From positions 1 through 56,958 of IMG/VR virus record IMGVR_UViG_3300042563_002495: a stretch of 56,958 nucleotides of DNA; one strand, 5' to 3'. Shown piece after piece: positions 15,430-24,020 of the stretch; position 1 is the stretch's first letter, and every line of letters begins with the position of its first letter. This stretch comes from a virus. Position numbers and translations under genes: made by a program. The notes beneath the pieces are model-generated. The model ran no database searches. It was given only the letters and a program-made list of their open reading frames with translations, and was not told where the DNA came from.

Positions 15430-17241
15430 ATGGAATATATGGGCATCCAAATAGATTTGGAAAAAGATAAACTGTTTGACGAATTGGGTATCAAACGATT
15501 AAAAGAATCATACATGCGTGATGATGAAACATCACCACAACAGAGGTTTGCATATGTATCATCATCTTTCGGTTCTAATCCGGAGCATTCTCAGCGTTTG
15601 TATACTTACGCCTCTAATCATTGGCTTAGTTATTCTACTCCAATTCTTTCTTATGGTCGTAGTAAGCGTGGGTTACCTATTTCTTGTTTTCTCAACTATG
15701 TTGAAGATACTGCGGAGGGTCTAGTTGATAATCTTTCTGAAACTAATTGGCTGTCTATGTTTGGCGGCGGTGTTGGCATCGGCTTTGGGATACGCTCGGC
15801 GGATGATAAGTCTACTGGCGTTATGCCTCACCTCAAAATTTACGATGCCTCTAGTCTTGCGTATCGTCAAGGACGCACTCGCCGTGGCTCTTATGCTGCC
15901 TACCTTGATATTAGTCATCCTGACCTTATTCCCTTTTTAGAGATGCGTAAGCCAACGGGTGATCCAAATGTCCGTTGTTTGAACCTCCACCATGGAATTA
16001 ACATCACCGATAATTTTATGCAAATCATTGAAAAGTGTATGGTCGATCCAACTGCAAATGATGACTGGAAACTGGTGGATCCACATTCAGGTGAAGTGCG
16101 TGAAGTTGTATCCGCTAAACACCTCTGGCAACAAATTCTAGAACTACGTATGCACACGGGTGAACCTTACATTCACTATATTGATACATCTAATCGTGGA
16201 ATGCCACAGTTCCTGAAAGATAAGGGTTTAAAGATTCACCAATCGAACCTTTGTTCAGAAATTATTCTTCCTACGAATGAGGAACGCACGGCTGTGTGTT
16301 GTCTATCTTCTTTGAACTTGGAGTATTATGATGATTGGAAAGATAACAAACTATTTCTTCGGGACGTGGCTGAGATGCTCGATAACGTCTTGCAGTTCTT
16401 CATTAATAATGCTCCTGATAGCATATCAAGAGCGAGATACAGTGCTAGCCGTGAGCGGAGCATCGGTGTTGGTGCTTTGGGCTTTCACGCATTTCTCCAG
16501 AAAAACAACGTTGCGTTCGAAGGAGTAATGGCAAAAGTTTTAAATAATAAGATTTTTAAAAATATTAGGGAGAAACTAGATGAGGCGAATCTTCAACTCG
16601 GCACTGAACGTGGTGAAGCACCCGATGCCGTGGGCACTGGCAAGCGTTTCAGTCATGTTATGGCTATTGCTCCAAATGCTTCTTCGTCTATCATTATGGG
16701 AAATACTAGCCCTAGCATTGAGCCTTATCGTGCTAATGCTTACCGTCAGGACACTCTATCGGGCGCATTTTTAAATAAGAACCGTTGGCTAGATAAAGTC
16801 ATTATGAAATATTTGGATCCAAATGATTCAGCATTGACACCAAAAGGTGAAGATGAGTATCAACAAATTTGGTCTTCAATTATTGCTAATGATGGTTCTG
16901 TACAACATTTGACATGGATGGACGAAAACACTAAAGAAGTTTTCAAAACTTCCATGGAAATTGACCAACGTTGGGTGATTGAACATGCGGCAGACCGTCA
17001 AGTTTATATTGACCAAGCACAATCTTTAAACGTGTTCTTCCGTCCAGATTCCCACATCAAATACATCCATGCCATTCACTTCTTAGCATGGAAAAAAGGT
17101 GTGAAAACCCTTTATTACTGCCGTTCAGAAAAATTGGCAAAGGCTGATAAAGTCTCCAAGAGAATTGAACGTGATGTAATCAAAGAGATTGATATGACTG
17201 CAATTGCAGAAGGTAATGACTGTATCGCCTGTGAGGGTTAA
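15430..17241 (+). CDS. nrdA: Ribonucleotide reductase class I large subunit
   Basis: 603 residues. Key cysteines are visible: C86 (GLPISCFLN), NLCSE with C275, CC at 290-291, and the C-terminal redox pair CIACEG (C598, C601). The glycyl-type loop region FGGGVGIGFG is at 111-120. It reduces ribonucleoside diphosphates with NrdB at 18556; the thioredoxin-like gene at 18314 may regenerate it. At ~600 aa it lacks the N-terminal ATP-cone of bacterial NrdA (~760 aa), so allosteric activity control is probably lost. Two patches (about 15560-15960 and 16320-16780) use T-rich codons unlike their flanks, suggesting gene conversion. Confidence 0.9.
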   Translation: MEYMGIQIDLEKDKLFDELGIKRLKESYMRDDETSPQQRFAYVSSSFGSNPEHSQRLYTYASNHWLSYSTPILSYGRSKRGLPISCFLNYVEDTAEGLVDNLSETNWLSMFGGGVGIGFGIRSADDKSTGVMPHLKIYDASSLAYRQGRTRRGSYAAYLDISHPDLIPFLEMRKPTGDPNVRCLNLHHGINITDNFMQIIEKCMVDPTANDDWKLVDPHSGEVREVVSAKHLWQQILELRMHTGEPYIHYIDTSNRGMPQFLKDKGLKIHQSNLCSEIILPTNEERTAVCCLSSLNLEYYDDWKDNKLFLRDVAEMLDNVLQFFINNAPDSISRARYSASRERSIGVGALGFHAFLQKNNVAFEGVMAKVLNNKIFKNIREKLDEANLQLGTERGEAPDAVGTGKRFSHVMAIAPNASSSIIMGNTSPSIEPYRANAYRQDTLSGAFLNKNRWLDKVIMKYLDPNDSALTPKGEDEYQQIWSSIIANDGSVQHLTWMDENTKEVFKTSMEIDQRWVIEHAADRQVYIDQAQSLNVFFRPDSHIKYIHAIHFLAWKKGVKTLYYCRSEKLAKADKVSKRIERDVIKEIDMTAIAEGNDCIACEG

Positions 17242-17880
17242 ATGTCACACATAATTGCAAACTTACCTGCCGTTAAATGTTTCATTCGTAAAGAATTTCT
17301 TTATGATTTTGAAGAAGGATTCGGTGAATTTGTCCCTTGTTGGTGGATAAGTATTAAATCTCTAAGGGGTCAAGCCTTTAGGATCGAATCTTATTTAAAT
17401 GAATATGGCGCACTTTATGATAAGTTGCCGATCAGTGCATACTGTTGGAAACCTATTGAGGGTGAACCATTGCCATTAGATTATTTACAACTATGGGACT
17501 GTTTAAGTTATGATATCACGGTATTGAAGAAGGCGCAACTTCAATCCATGAAATGTAAATTTAAATTGAAAAATGGTGGTTGGATGTATGGTGAATATAT
17601 GTTCACTGTAGATTCTGCACATTCAGATTTTAATACTATAGATACTGGCTTCTCTGAAGATATTGAGGACCATAAATCATATAATTTTATTAAATGTGAT
17701 AATGGACAATTTGCATGTCAGCCAAATAATAGAATGATTGTGTTTGAACCCTCTAGTAATCCTAGGGAATTAAAATATCCGGATTTTAAAGTATCAACCA
17801 AAAAATGGTCTGTTGAAACCGAAGCCAAATGGTCTCTTGGTGATACAGACACTTACATGTACGAAAGAAAAGAAAAATGA
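17242..17880 (+). CDS. Conserved hypothetical protein in the RNR cassette
   Basis: 212 residues, starting 1 nt after the nrdA stop and overlapping the nuclease gene by 4 nt. Trp/Tyr-rich, no TM or signal: VPCWWISIKSLRGQAFRIES, PISAYCWKPIE, YLQLWDCLSYDIT. The aromatic, beta-rich look resembles small proteins next to nrd genes in T4-like cyanophages. No catalytic motif is visible. Confidence 0.5.
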   Translation: MSHIIANLPAVKCFIRKEFLYDFEEGFGEFVPCWWISIKSLRGQAFRIESYLNEYGALYDKLPISAYCWKPIEGEPLPLDYLQLWDCLSYDITVLKKAQLQSMKCKFKLKNGGWMYGEYMFTVDSAHSDFNTIDTGFSEDIEDHKSYNFIKCDNGQFACQPNNRMIVFEPSSNPRELKYPDFKVSTKKWSVETEAKWSLGDTDTYMYERKEK

Positions 17881-18317
17881 AAAAAATAATAACAATAATA
17901 CTAGCACTTTGTATAGTACCAGCATTTGCACAAAAAGAAAAAGCAGGTGTAACTTATGATGCGGTATTGACAAGAGTTGTGGATGGTGATACAATAGCAT
18001 TCCAGGCTAACTGGTTGCCAGATCCACTGAAAAAAGAATTGAGTATTCGTGTATTTGGTGTTGATACACCTGAGAAAGGCCATCGTGCATCTTGCCCAAG
18101 TGAAGACGCACGTGGACAAGCGGCAACTGCTTTTACTAAAGCACAAATCAATGCGGCACAAAAACGCCAAGTTGTGTTGATGGCTTGGGACAAATATGGT
18201 GGTCGTGTACTCGGTGATGTTTTATTGGACGGTAAGAGCCTACGAATGATGTTAATTAACAACGGTTTCGCACGTGAATATTACGGCGAAGCCAAAACCT
18301 CTTGGTGTGACAAATGA
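17877..18317 (+). CDS. Secreted thermonuclease-like (SNase) protein
   Basis: 146 residues. Signal peptide about 1-19 (IITIILALCIVPAFAQ). The staphylococcal-nuclease fold is indicated by RVVDGDTI, IRVFGVDTPE (catalytic Arg and Asp/Glu cluster) and KYGGRVLGDV (second Arg). It would cut DNA or RNA in the periplasm or outside the cell. Position inside the nrdA-trx-nrdB operon suggests salvage of nucleotides or attack on incoming DNA; this is inference. Confidence 0.8.
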   Translation: MKKIITIILALCIVPAFAQKEKAGVTYDAVLTRVVDGDTIAFQANWLPDPLKKELSIRVFGVDTPEKGHRASCPSEDARGQAATAFTKAQINAAQKRQVVLMAWDKYGGRVLGDVLLDGKSLRMMLINNGFAREYYGEAKTSWCDK

Positions 18318-18559
18318 AAAGAATTTTAAGATTTACGGCATCTTGGTGCCAACCTTGCAAATCAATGGCGATGCAATTGGAAGAATGTAATACAAATCTT
18401 CCTATCGAAGTTATTGATATTGACATCCATACAGAATTAGCAGTAGAATATGGAATTCGCTCAGTTCCAACATTGGTCATCCTTGATGGAAATGTTGAAG
18501 TCAAAAGAATGACTGGTTTAGTAACAAAAGAAATTTTGAAGAATTGGATAGAAGCATGA
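18314..18559 (+). CDS. Thioredoxin-like protein
   Basis: 81 residues. WCQPC at 11-15 is the redox active site (variant of WCGPC), and RSVPTLVIL has the conserved cis-Pro. It is shorter than E. coli thioredoxin (108 aa), comparable to phage glutaredoxin/thioredoxin minis such as T4 NrdC. It lies directly before nrdB with a 4-nt overlap and probably reduces phage RNR. Confidence 0.85.
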   Translation: MKRILRFTASWCQPCKSMAMQLEECNTNLPIEVIDIDIHTELAVEYGIRSVPTLVILDGNVEVKRMTGLVTKEILKNWIEA

Positions 18560-19542
18560 TTAAAAAAATGACTTCTAAACTAACAGACGAAAGAAATCAT
18601 TTTAAGCCATTCAATTATCCTTGGGCTTATGATACATGGCTTAAGCATGAACAATCGCATTGGCTTCACACAGAAGTGCCAATGTCGGAGGATGTAAAAG
18701 ACTGGAAAAATAAATTATCAGATGAAGAAAAGCAATTTCTAACACACATCTTCCGTTTCTTTACACAGGGTGACATTGACGTTGCTGGTGGTTATGTGCG
18801 TAATTATCTTCCATATTTTCCACAGCCAGAAGTTCGTATGATGTTATCTGGGTTTGCCGCACGGGAAGCACTTCATATTGCCGCATACTCACACCTTATT
18901 GAAACACTCGGTCTTCCGGAAACAACATACAATCAATTCTTGGACTACCAAGAAATGAGAGACAAGCATGAGTATTTAATGGATATATCATCCCGTAATA
19001 GCACAAAAGAATCCACAGCAGAACATATTGCAGTGTTCTCCGCTTTCACTGAAGGTATGCAGTTGTTCTCCTCATTCATTATGTTGTTGAATTTCCCACG
19101 CACCGGTAAGATGAAGGGTATGGGGCAGATTGTTACTTGGTCTATTGTTGATGAAACAATGCACGCCGAAGGAATGATTAAATTATTCAGGACCTACATA
19201 GAAGAAAATAAAGAAATTTGGAATGATGAACTAAAGAGTAAGATTTACACAATTGCTGAACGTATGGTTCAGCTTGAAGATAAATTTATTGACTTAGCAT
19301 TCTCTATGGGTGCTATGGAAGGTTTGAATTCAGAAGATGTTAAGAAATACATTCGTTACATCACGGATCGCCGCCTTATCTCTTTAGGTCTGAAAGGTAT
19401 TATGAAAGTCAAGAAGAACCCGCTACCATGGGTTGAAGAAATGATTAATGCGCCTACACATACAAATTTCTTTGAAAATCGTGCAACAGACTATGCCAAA
19501 GGCGCCACAACAGGAAACTGGGGTGACGTTTGGGCAAATTAA
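18556..19542 (+). CDS. nrdB: Ribonucleotide reductase class I small subunit
   Basis: 328 residues from ATG 18556, which overlaps the thioredoxin stop. Ferritin-like metal ligands are visible as FAAREALHIAAYSHL and later DETMHAEGM, with TQGDID near 66 upstream. The subunit hosts the diiron-tyrosyl radical for the NrdA subunit at 15430. Length is slightly below E. coli NrdB (376). It is separated from nrdA by three small genes, a common T4-type arrangement. Confidence 0.9.
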   Translation: MIKKMTSKLTDERNHFKPFNYPWAYDTWLKHEQSHWLHTEVPMSEDVKDWKNKLSDEEKQFLTHIFRFFTQGDIDVAGGYVRNYLPYFPQPEVRMMLSGFAAREALHIAAYSHLIETLGLPETTYNQFLDYQEMRDKHEYLMDISSRNSTKESTAEHIAVFSAFTEGMQLFSSFIMLLNFPRTGKMKGMGQIVTWSIVDETMHAEGMIKLFRTYIEENKEIWNDELKSKIYTIAERMVQLEDKFIDLAFSMGAMEGLNSEDVKKYIRYITDRRLISLGLKGIMKVKKNPLPWVEEMINAPTHTNFFENRATDYAKGATTGNWGDVWAN

Positions 19543-19551
19543 GGAGTAAAC

Positions 19552-19737
19552 ATGTCGGAGAAACTAATAACAGCAGAATGTGGAGAATGCGAATCAACTT
19601 TTGAAGTTGCATTTGAAGAAGATTTTGTGTCAGAAGAAAGCCCGTCCTTTTGCCCATTTTGCGGTGAAAGAATTGAAGTCCTCAACGAAGAATATATAGA
19701 TGATGAGGACTTTGATGAGAACGAGGAATGGAAATAA
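19552..19737 (+). CDS. Small acidic zinc-ribbon protein
   Basis: 61 residues, Shine-Dalgarno AAGGAG. CGEC at 10-13 and CPFC near 34-37 form a rubredoxin/zinc-ribbon knuckle pair; the C-terminus is very acidic (DDEDFDENEE). It probably binds one zinc and may contact RNA polymerase or another protein. It overlaps the GIY-YIG gene by 10 nt. Confidence 0.6.
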   Translation: MSEKLITAECGECESTFEVAFEEDFVSEESPSFCPFCGERIEVLNEEYIDDEDFDENEEWK

Positions 19738-20165
19738 ATTGGATATACAAAGACAGTGAATTTACGGAACCGAACATTGGTGACAATTATGGTTTCGTGT
19801 ACGTCATAACACATTTAACAACCGGTAAAAAATACATAGGTAAAAAGTTTTTTTATTCCATAAGAACTAAAGTGATTAAGGGTAAAAGAAAAAAGATTAA
19901 AGCATTTTCTGATTGGCAAATGTATTATGGTTCAAACTCAGAATTACAAAATGATGTACAGGTTCACGGAAAAGAAAACTTCAAGAGAGAGATAATTCAC
20001 CTATGTAAAACAAAAGGTGAATGTGGTTATCTTGAGGCTAAAGAACAATTTGACAGATGTGTATTAGAATCAAATGATTATTACAACGCATGGATCATGG
20101 TGAAAGTTCGAAAGACACATATAAAGGCATTCAATGAGCGAATCATGGCAAGCATTAAAGACTGA
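19728..20165 (+). CDS. GIY-YIG-type endonuclease-like protein
   Basis: 145 residues. GFVYVITHLTTGKKYIGKK is a GIY-YIG-like core (YVI ... YIG), followed by basic residues and a conserved-looking KENFKREII. T4 Seg proteins and related free-standing homing enzymes have this fold. It follows nrdB and could explain gene-conversion-like patches in nrdA. Catalytic Arg and Glu were not placed with certainty. Overlaps the next gene by 32 nt. Confidence 0.6.
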   Translation: MEINWIYKDSEFTEPNIGDNYGFVYVITHLTTGKKYIGKKFFYSIRTKVIKGKRKKIKAFSDWQMYYGSNSELQNDVQVHGKENFKREIIHLCKTKGECGYLEAKEQFDRCVLESNDYYNAWIMVKVRKTHIKAFNERIMASIKD

Positions 20166-20508
20166 ACCATTTGATGGTATAAACTTCTATCGAAATGATG
20201 ATGGCGATTTAGAGATTTGTGGCTTCCAATATAAAGACGCCGGTGAAAAGGTACCTGGAAATTCCAGCGGAGAATTGTATGATATCATCATTTTTCCGGA
20301 AGATCCACCACAAATGCCGGAAAAATTTCAGGCAATCTTGACTTCACCTATTGACTATATTGAAAATATGTTAGATAATGGGTTCTTGGGGTTGGTTGCT
20401 AAAACTACCACAACGTCAGCCGAATTCGTTGATGGTGCATTTAATTCACTCAGTGAAAGAACGGCAGAGTATATTGAATATTATGAAAAGGAAATGAAAG
20501 ATGTTTGA
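20134..20508 (+). CDS. Hypothetical protein
   Basis: 124 residues, overlapping neighbours on both sides (32 nt before, 8 nt after). Acidic, no TM, no Cys cluster except one. YDIIIFPEDPPQMPEKFQAI suggests a beta-rich domain. No family recognised. The ATG at 20134 gives a product matching the tight packing of this operon. Confidence 0.5.
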   Translation: MSESWQALKTEPFDGINFYRNDDGDLEICGFQYKDAGEKVPGNSSGELYDIIIFPEDPPQMPEKFQAILTSPIDYIENMLDNGFLGLVAKTTTTSAEFVDGAFNSLSERTAEYIEYYEKEMKDV

Positions 20509-20782
20509 TAAGTATGAATTGAAAGAAATTTTGTCCAATACCGTTTCTACGGTTGTGTTCACTAAAGTTGATGGAACGGAACGTGAACTAAAGTGTACAC
20601 TTTTGCCAGAATATCTACCACAAAAACCTGTTGTAGAGGGGCAACAACTTTTGACTGAGGCCTTGCCAAGGAAAGAGAATCCTGATACACTAGCAGTATG
20701 GGATATGGAAAGCAACGGTTGGCGTTCTTTCCGAACCGATTCTGTTAAGGCTGTTACCACACATGAGACACGCATCAGTTAA
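20501..20782 (+). CDS. SH3-barrel-type small phage protein (DUF2693-like)
   Basis: 93 residues. VVFTKVDGTERELKCTLLPE and LAVWDMESNGWRSFRTDSV match the pattern of a small SH3-like beta-barrel family common in T4-type phages (VxFTKxDGTxRxxxCTL, then VWDxxxxGWRSF). Its role is unknown. It overlaps the gene after by 20 nt. Confidence 0.65.
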   Translation: MFDKYELKEILSNTVSTVVFTKVDGTERELKCTLLPEYLPQKPVVEGQQLLTEALPRKENPDTLAVWDMESNGWRSFRTDSVKAVTTHETRIS

Positions 20783-21857
20783 AGATTTTGAAAAAGCACT
20801 GGCAGGCGGTGAACCGTCTTGGAAAAATGGCGAAAGTTCACTGTCTACCGCATTGAATTGGTATAACTATCATTCAGATTCAAAAGAAAGCAAAAAGTTC
20901 ACGCTTTCTTATCTCAAAGAAATTGGCGCACCAAAAAAAGAAATCGAATCTGTCGAAAAGATTTCCGATGCTGATTTTAAAAATTTAGGCTTTGTTTGCC
21001 GCATGAAACTCCGTGGTGCACCGCTTACGGAGAAAAACGAACAATGGATTTTCACATTCATTGAAGAACTCAAGAATAAATCACCAGTTAAAAAAGAAGT
21101 TGAAGAAACTGAACCTAAGGTTGTGGTTTCTATTCAAGAACGTGTGCTCGAAAAAACACGGGACTACATCGGAGAAATAGAAGGCTCAATTGATGATTGT
21201 TTCTTTGTACGTGACTTTAAAACAGTTTTTGATCCATATGATTTGATGCGTTCTTTGGACATTAAAGGTGCCCATACGAAACACATCCTTCCTGTTTATC
21301 AAAAGAAACTGGAAGAAATCGAAGAAGCAATCAAGGGTAAAGATGAACAACTTGTTGAAGGTTATTCTTTCCTTTCGAAAAAGGAACTCAAAGAATATGC
21401 TTCATTACTGAAACGCATTATCGAAGATTGTGCAAGAATTGCACATACGGCAAAACTCACACGTGCTCCTAGGAAAAAGAAAGTGAAGCCTGTTGATAAG
21501 GTCATTGAAAAACTACAATTCAAAAAGGAAGACAATGAATATAAGGCCGCTTCTATTAATCCTGCTGATATCATTGGTGCGTCACAGTTGTGGGTATTTA
21601 ACACCAAAACAAGGAAACTTGGATGCTACAATGCAACGGATGCCGGTGGACTGAATATCAAAGGTACAACACTCATTAATTTCAATGAAGAAACCTCTGT
21701 TCAGAAAACCATCCGTAAACCGGAAGTTGTTTTGCCTGCAACATTGAAAGCTGGTAAAGTTGCACTAAGAAAAGTTCTCACAGACATTAATGCTGTTGAA
21801 CAAGCCTTGACAGGACGTATAAATTCTGATATAATCCTTCTACGAGTAATTAAATAA
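20763..21857 (+). CDS. Hypothetical T4-type phage protein
   Basis: 364 residues, Lys/Glu-rich. N-terminal ~100 residues are helical; a Lys-rich linker (PVKKEVEETEPK) follows; the centre has a coiled-coil-like helix bundle and the C-terminus (LRKVLTDINAVEQALTGRIN) is helical. ASQLWVFNTKTRKLGCYN looks like a beta-hairpin seen in homologues of T4-like cyanophages (from memory). It precedes the RNase H gene, so a replication/repair link is possible. No enzyme motif found. Confidence 0.5.
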   Translation: MRHASVKDFEKALAGGEPSWKNGESSLSTALNWYNYHSDSKESKKFTLSYLKEIGAPKKEIESVEKISDADFKNLGFVCRMKLRGAPLTEKNEQWIFTFIEELKNKSPVKKEVEETEPKVVVSIQERVLEKTRDYIGEIEGSIDDCFFVRDFKTVFDPYDLMRSLDIKGAHTKHILPVYQKKLEEIEEAIKGKDEQLVEGYSFLSKKELKEYASLLKRIIEDCARIAHTAKLTRAPRKKKVKPVDKVIEKLQFKKEDNEYKAASINPADIIGASQLWVFNTKTRKLGCYNATDAGGLNIKGTTLINFNEETSVQKTIRKPEVVLPATLKAGKVALRKVLTDINAVEQALTGRINSDIILLRVIK

Positions 21858-21865
21858 GGTATAAA

Positions 21866-22717
21866 ATGATTCTCATTGATTTGAACCAGGTTTTGCTATC
21901 TGGATTGATGGCTCAAATTGCTGGTCAAAAAAACGTGAAACTTGAAGAAGGTTTAGTTCGCCACTTGGTACTCAATATCATTCGTGGCCACGTTAAACAA
22001 TTTCGCCAAGAGTATGGTGAAGTTGTGCTTTGTTGTGACAATAAAAAATATTGGCGCAAAGAATTCTTTCCATTCTACAAAGCCGGCCGTAAAAAGTCAC
22101 GTGAAAAGTCCGACCTCGACTGGCACCTCATTTTTGACATCCTTGGCAATCTAAAGCAAGAACTCAAAGAAAACTTTCCATACAAAGTCATTGATGTTGA
22201 TGGTGCAGAAGCCGATGACATTATCGGTACACTCACACCAATCTATGCCGGTGGTGATAACAAAATTCTCATCCTTTCTTCTGATGGTGACTTCCTACAA
22301 CTTCAAATGTACAAGAATGTAAAACAATACAATCCTGCACAAAAGAAATATATCAAGTCTGAAAATCCTGTAGCAGAACTCAAAGAGAAGATTATCAAAG
22401 GTGATAAGGGTGATGGCATTCCAAATGTGCTTTCGCCTGCTGATTGTTTTGTTCGTGATTTAAGACAAACACCCATCAATAAAAATCGACTTGATAAATT
22501 ATTGAATGAAAATTATGGCGACTGGGAAGATGAAAATGCACGTATTGGTTTCTCCAGAAATCAAACACTGATTGACCTACGTCAGATTCCCGGTGATATT
22601 AAAAATTCGATTATTGATACATATAATAACACAAAGCCGGCTCCACGTTCCAAGTTAATTAATTACTTCATGGACAAGAAGCTGAAAAACCTAATGGAAG
22701 TAATTGAGGAATTTTAA
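21866..22717 (+). CDS. rnh: RNase H / 5'-3' exonuclease, T4 Rnh-like
   Basis: 283 residues. Acidic metal-binding sites of the FEN/PIN nuclease fold are visible: MILIDLNQ (Asp5), VLCCDN, then DVDGAEADDIIGTL and SSDGDFLQL, GDKGDGIPN. T4 RNase H removes RNA primers from lagging strands. It overlaps the next gene by 1 nt. The order of acidic motifs and length (T4 Rnh 305 aa) support the call well. Confidence 0.85.
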   Translation: MILIDLNQVLLSGLMAQIAGQKNVKLEEGLVRHLVLNIIRGHVKQFRQEYGEVVLCCDNKKYWRKEFFPFYKAGRKKSREKSDLDWHLIFDILGNLKQELKENFPYKVIDVDGAEADDIIGTLTPIYAGGDNKILILSSDGDFLQLQMYKNVKQYNPAQKKYIKSENPVAELKEKIIKGDKGDGIPNVLSPADCFVRDLRQTPINKNRLDKLLNENYGDWEDENARIGFSRNQTLIDLRQIPGDIKNSIIDTYNNTKPAPRSKLINYFMDKKLKNLMEVIEEF

Positions 22718-23139
22718 TGAGAAAAAATGTTTATGAAGTGTTTGATGAATTTGCAAAAGCAGATTCGAAACAAGATAAGATTAATGTACTTGCTAATAAT
22801 TGGACACCAACACTAAAATTGGTGCTTCAATTGGCATATCGACCTGAAATGGAATGGAAGTTTAAAGATTATCCTGAAAGATATAAGAAACCAGATACAA
22901 AACCTGGAATCTCTTATGCCTCACTTGATACTGAACTTAAACGACTTTACATGTTCCGTGTTGGTAATGAAACCGCCGAGAAATTGACAACAAAACGTGC
23001 GGAAGAAATTCTGATGGTTTTGTTAGAATCTCTCGAACCCCGTGAAGCGGATGTTGTTATTGGAATTTTTAAGAAAGATTTGGGTGTTAAAGGATTGACT
23101 TATAAGTTTATCCATGATAACATTCCTGATGTACTATAA
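22717..23139 (+). CDS. Conserved T4-type phage protein (DUF6433-like)
   Basis: 140 residues, helical. VYEVFDEFAKADSKQDKINV and LKLVLQLAYRPEMEWKF, then LYMFRVGNETAEKLTTKRAE, match from memory a protein that often follows rnh in T4-like phages. Function unknown; the replication neighbourhood is the only clue. Confidence 0.6.
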   Translation: MRKNVYEVFDEFAKADSKQDKINVLANNWTPTLKLVLQLAYRPEMEWKFKDYPERYKKPDTKPGISYASLDTELKRLYMFRVGNETAEKLTTKRAEEILMVLLESLEPREADVVIGIFKKDLGVKGLTYKFIHDNIPDVL

Positions 23140-23157
23140 ACTACGGAGTAAAAAGAA

Positions 23158-23343
23158 GTGGGAAAATTTGTTCCTAAGTTTCGTCCTTTTGACGAAGAAT
23201 ATTCTAGTGAATATAATTCAACAAAGGAATTTAATAGAAACAAAAAGCGTAAGAAGGAAGCGGCAGAATTACGGAGAATGCGCCAGCGTCAACATGAAGA
23301 TGAAGATTATGGACATCTAGCTAAACGCTACAGTAAGTTGTAA
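23158..23343 (+). CDS. Small basic hypothetical protein (GTG start)
   Basis: 61 residues from GTG 23158 with GGAG 11 nt upstream. Highly charged with KKRKKEAAELRRMRQRQ, probably a single helix; similar short Arg/Lys/Glu-rich proteins occur in T4-type phages. The stop codon lies in an A-tract inverted repeat that precedes a strong promoter. Confidence 0.5.
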   Translation: MGKFVPKFRPFDEEYSSEYNSTKEFNRNKKRKKEAAELRRMRQRQHEDEDYGHLAKRYSKL

Positions 23344-23352
23344 AAAAACAAC
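23337..23352. repeat. A-tract inverted repeat GTTGT-A6-ACAAC
   Basis: GTTGT (23337-23341) pairs with ACAAC (23348-23352) around an A tract. Similar elements are at 40211-40228 and 44960-44977, each just before an early promoter; at 24344 only the right half (AAAAAAACAACA) is present. Confidence 0.5.
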
Positions 23353-23359
23353 AAATGAC

Positions 23360-23388
23360 TTGACTTTTATCTATGGAACGAGTATAAT
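23360..23388 (+). promoter_or_regulatory. Strong sigma70-type promoter
   Basis: TTGACT, 17-nt spacer, TATAAT. The upstream AAAAAAACAACAAATGAC block is nearly identical to that before the promoter at 24360, so the two promoters are probably duplicates with a shared UP-like element. Confidence 0.75.
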
Positions 23389-23414
23389 ACACTTATTCGT
23401 TTTGGAGATATATT

Positions 23415-23750
23415 ATGATGATATACGTGAGACAAGGAAAATCCAAACCCAAACTCAAACCCAAAAAAGAACGGGAAGAATATGAGGTTTGGTTGGCTAA
23501 GCACCAGGTTCCAACAATCAAAAAGGTTGTTCCGGCTGTCAAACCTTGGGTTTACAGTTTAGGTAAAAATGTGCGTGAAACACCAAAAATTCCATCATTG
23601 AATTCCTCGATGATGGACGGCGGAACTCTCAAACCTAAACAAGTTTATACCGGCGACAAAATTTTAGGTATTGGCACTCTCCACAAGTCCAATGCTGTTC
23701 CTGTTTTTTCTGTGGAAGAAGCACAAGACATGGCAAAGATGCGGAGATAA
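23415..23750 (+). CDS. Hypothetical phage protein
   Basis: 111 residues, Shine-Dalgarno TTGGAG. The start is Lys/Pro-rich (KSKPKLKPKKEREEYEVW), the middle has VVPAVKPWVYSLG and the end FSVEEAQDMAKMRR. First gene after a strong promoter. Resembles a small T4-type phage protein of unknown function. ATG 23418 is an alternative start. Confidence 0.55.
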   Translation: MMIYVRQGKSKPKLKPKKEREEYEVWLAKHQVPTIKKVVPAVKPWVYSLGKNVRETPKIPSLNSSMMDGGTLKPKQVYTGDKILGIGTLHKSNAVPVFSVEEAQDMAKMRR

Positions 23751-23752
23751 AA

Positions 23753-23881
23753 ATGAAGATTTTAATTAAGATACCAAAACCAGTTTGTCGTACCCCTATC
23801 AAACCTGCACAAAAACACAGGATTGATGTTAAGTACGTCCGTCAACCTAAGCACCGCCAAAAGGATAATTATGCTTACTGA
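23753..23881 (+). CDS. Small basic protein (42 aa)
   Basis: ATG 23753 to TGA 23881, very basic (KILIKIPKPVCRTP, KYVRQPKHRQKDN). It overlaps the next start by 11 nt, as is usual in this phage, and begins 2 nt after the previous stop. Function unknown. Confidence 0.45.
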   Translation: MKILIKIPKPVCRTPIKPAQKHRIDVKYVRQPKHRQKDNYAY

Positions 23882-24020
23882 AAATGAAATGCAAGAAATC
23901 ACCGAAAAGTTGGAAAAGATGAGTTATGAAGAAATTATGGAAACTTTAATGCATGTGAATCTATTGGTCGCAGAAAAACAAAATAAAATCGTTTTTTCCG
24001 AGTTTGATTATGTCCAGTGA
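23871..24020 (+). CDS. Small helical hypothetical protein
   Basis: 49 residues from ATG 23871 with AAAGGA before it; an earlier in-frame ATG at 23823 lies inside the previous gene. Glu/Met-rich helix (TENEMQEITEKLEKMSYEEI). Overlaps the AbrB-like gene by 11 nt. Unknown role. Confidence 0.45.
   Translation: MLTENEMQEITEKLEKMSYEEIMETLMHVNLLVAEKQNKIVFSEFDYVQ

Noticed and set aside
16328-16774. Hydrophobic plus-strand frames within nrdA
   Set aside because: Alternate-frame shadows of the T-rich patches; nrdA motifs continue uninterrupted.
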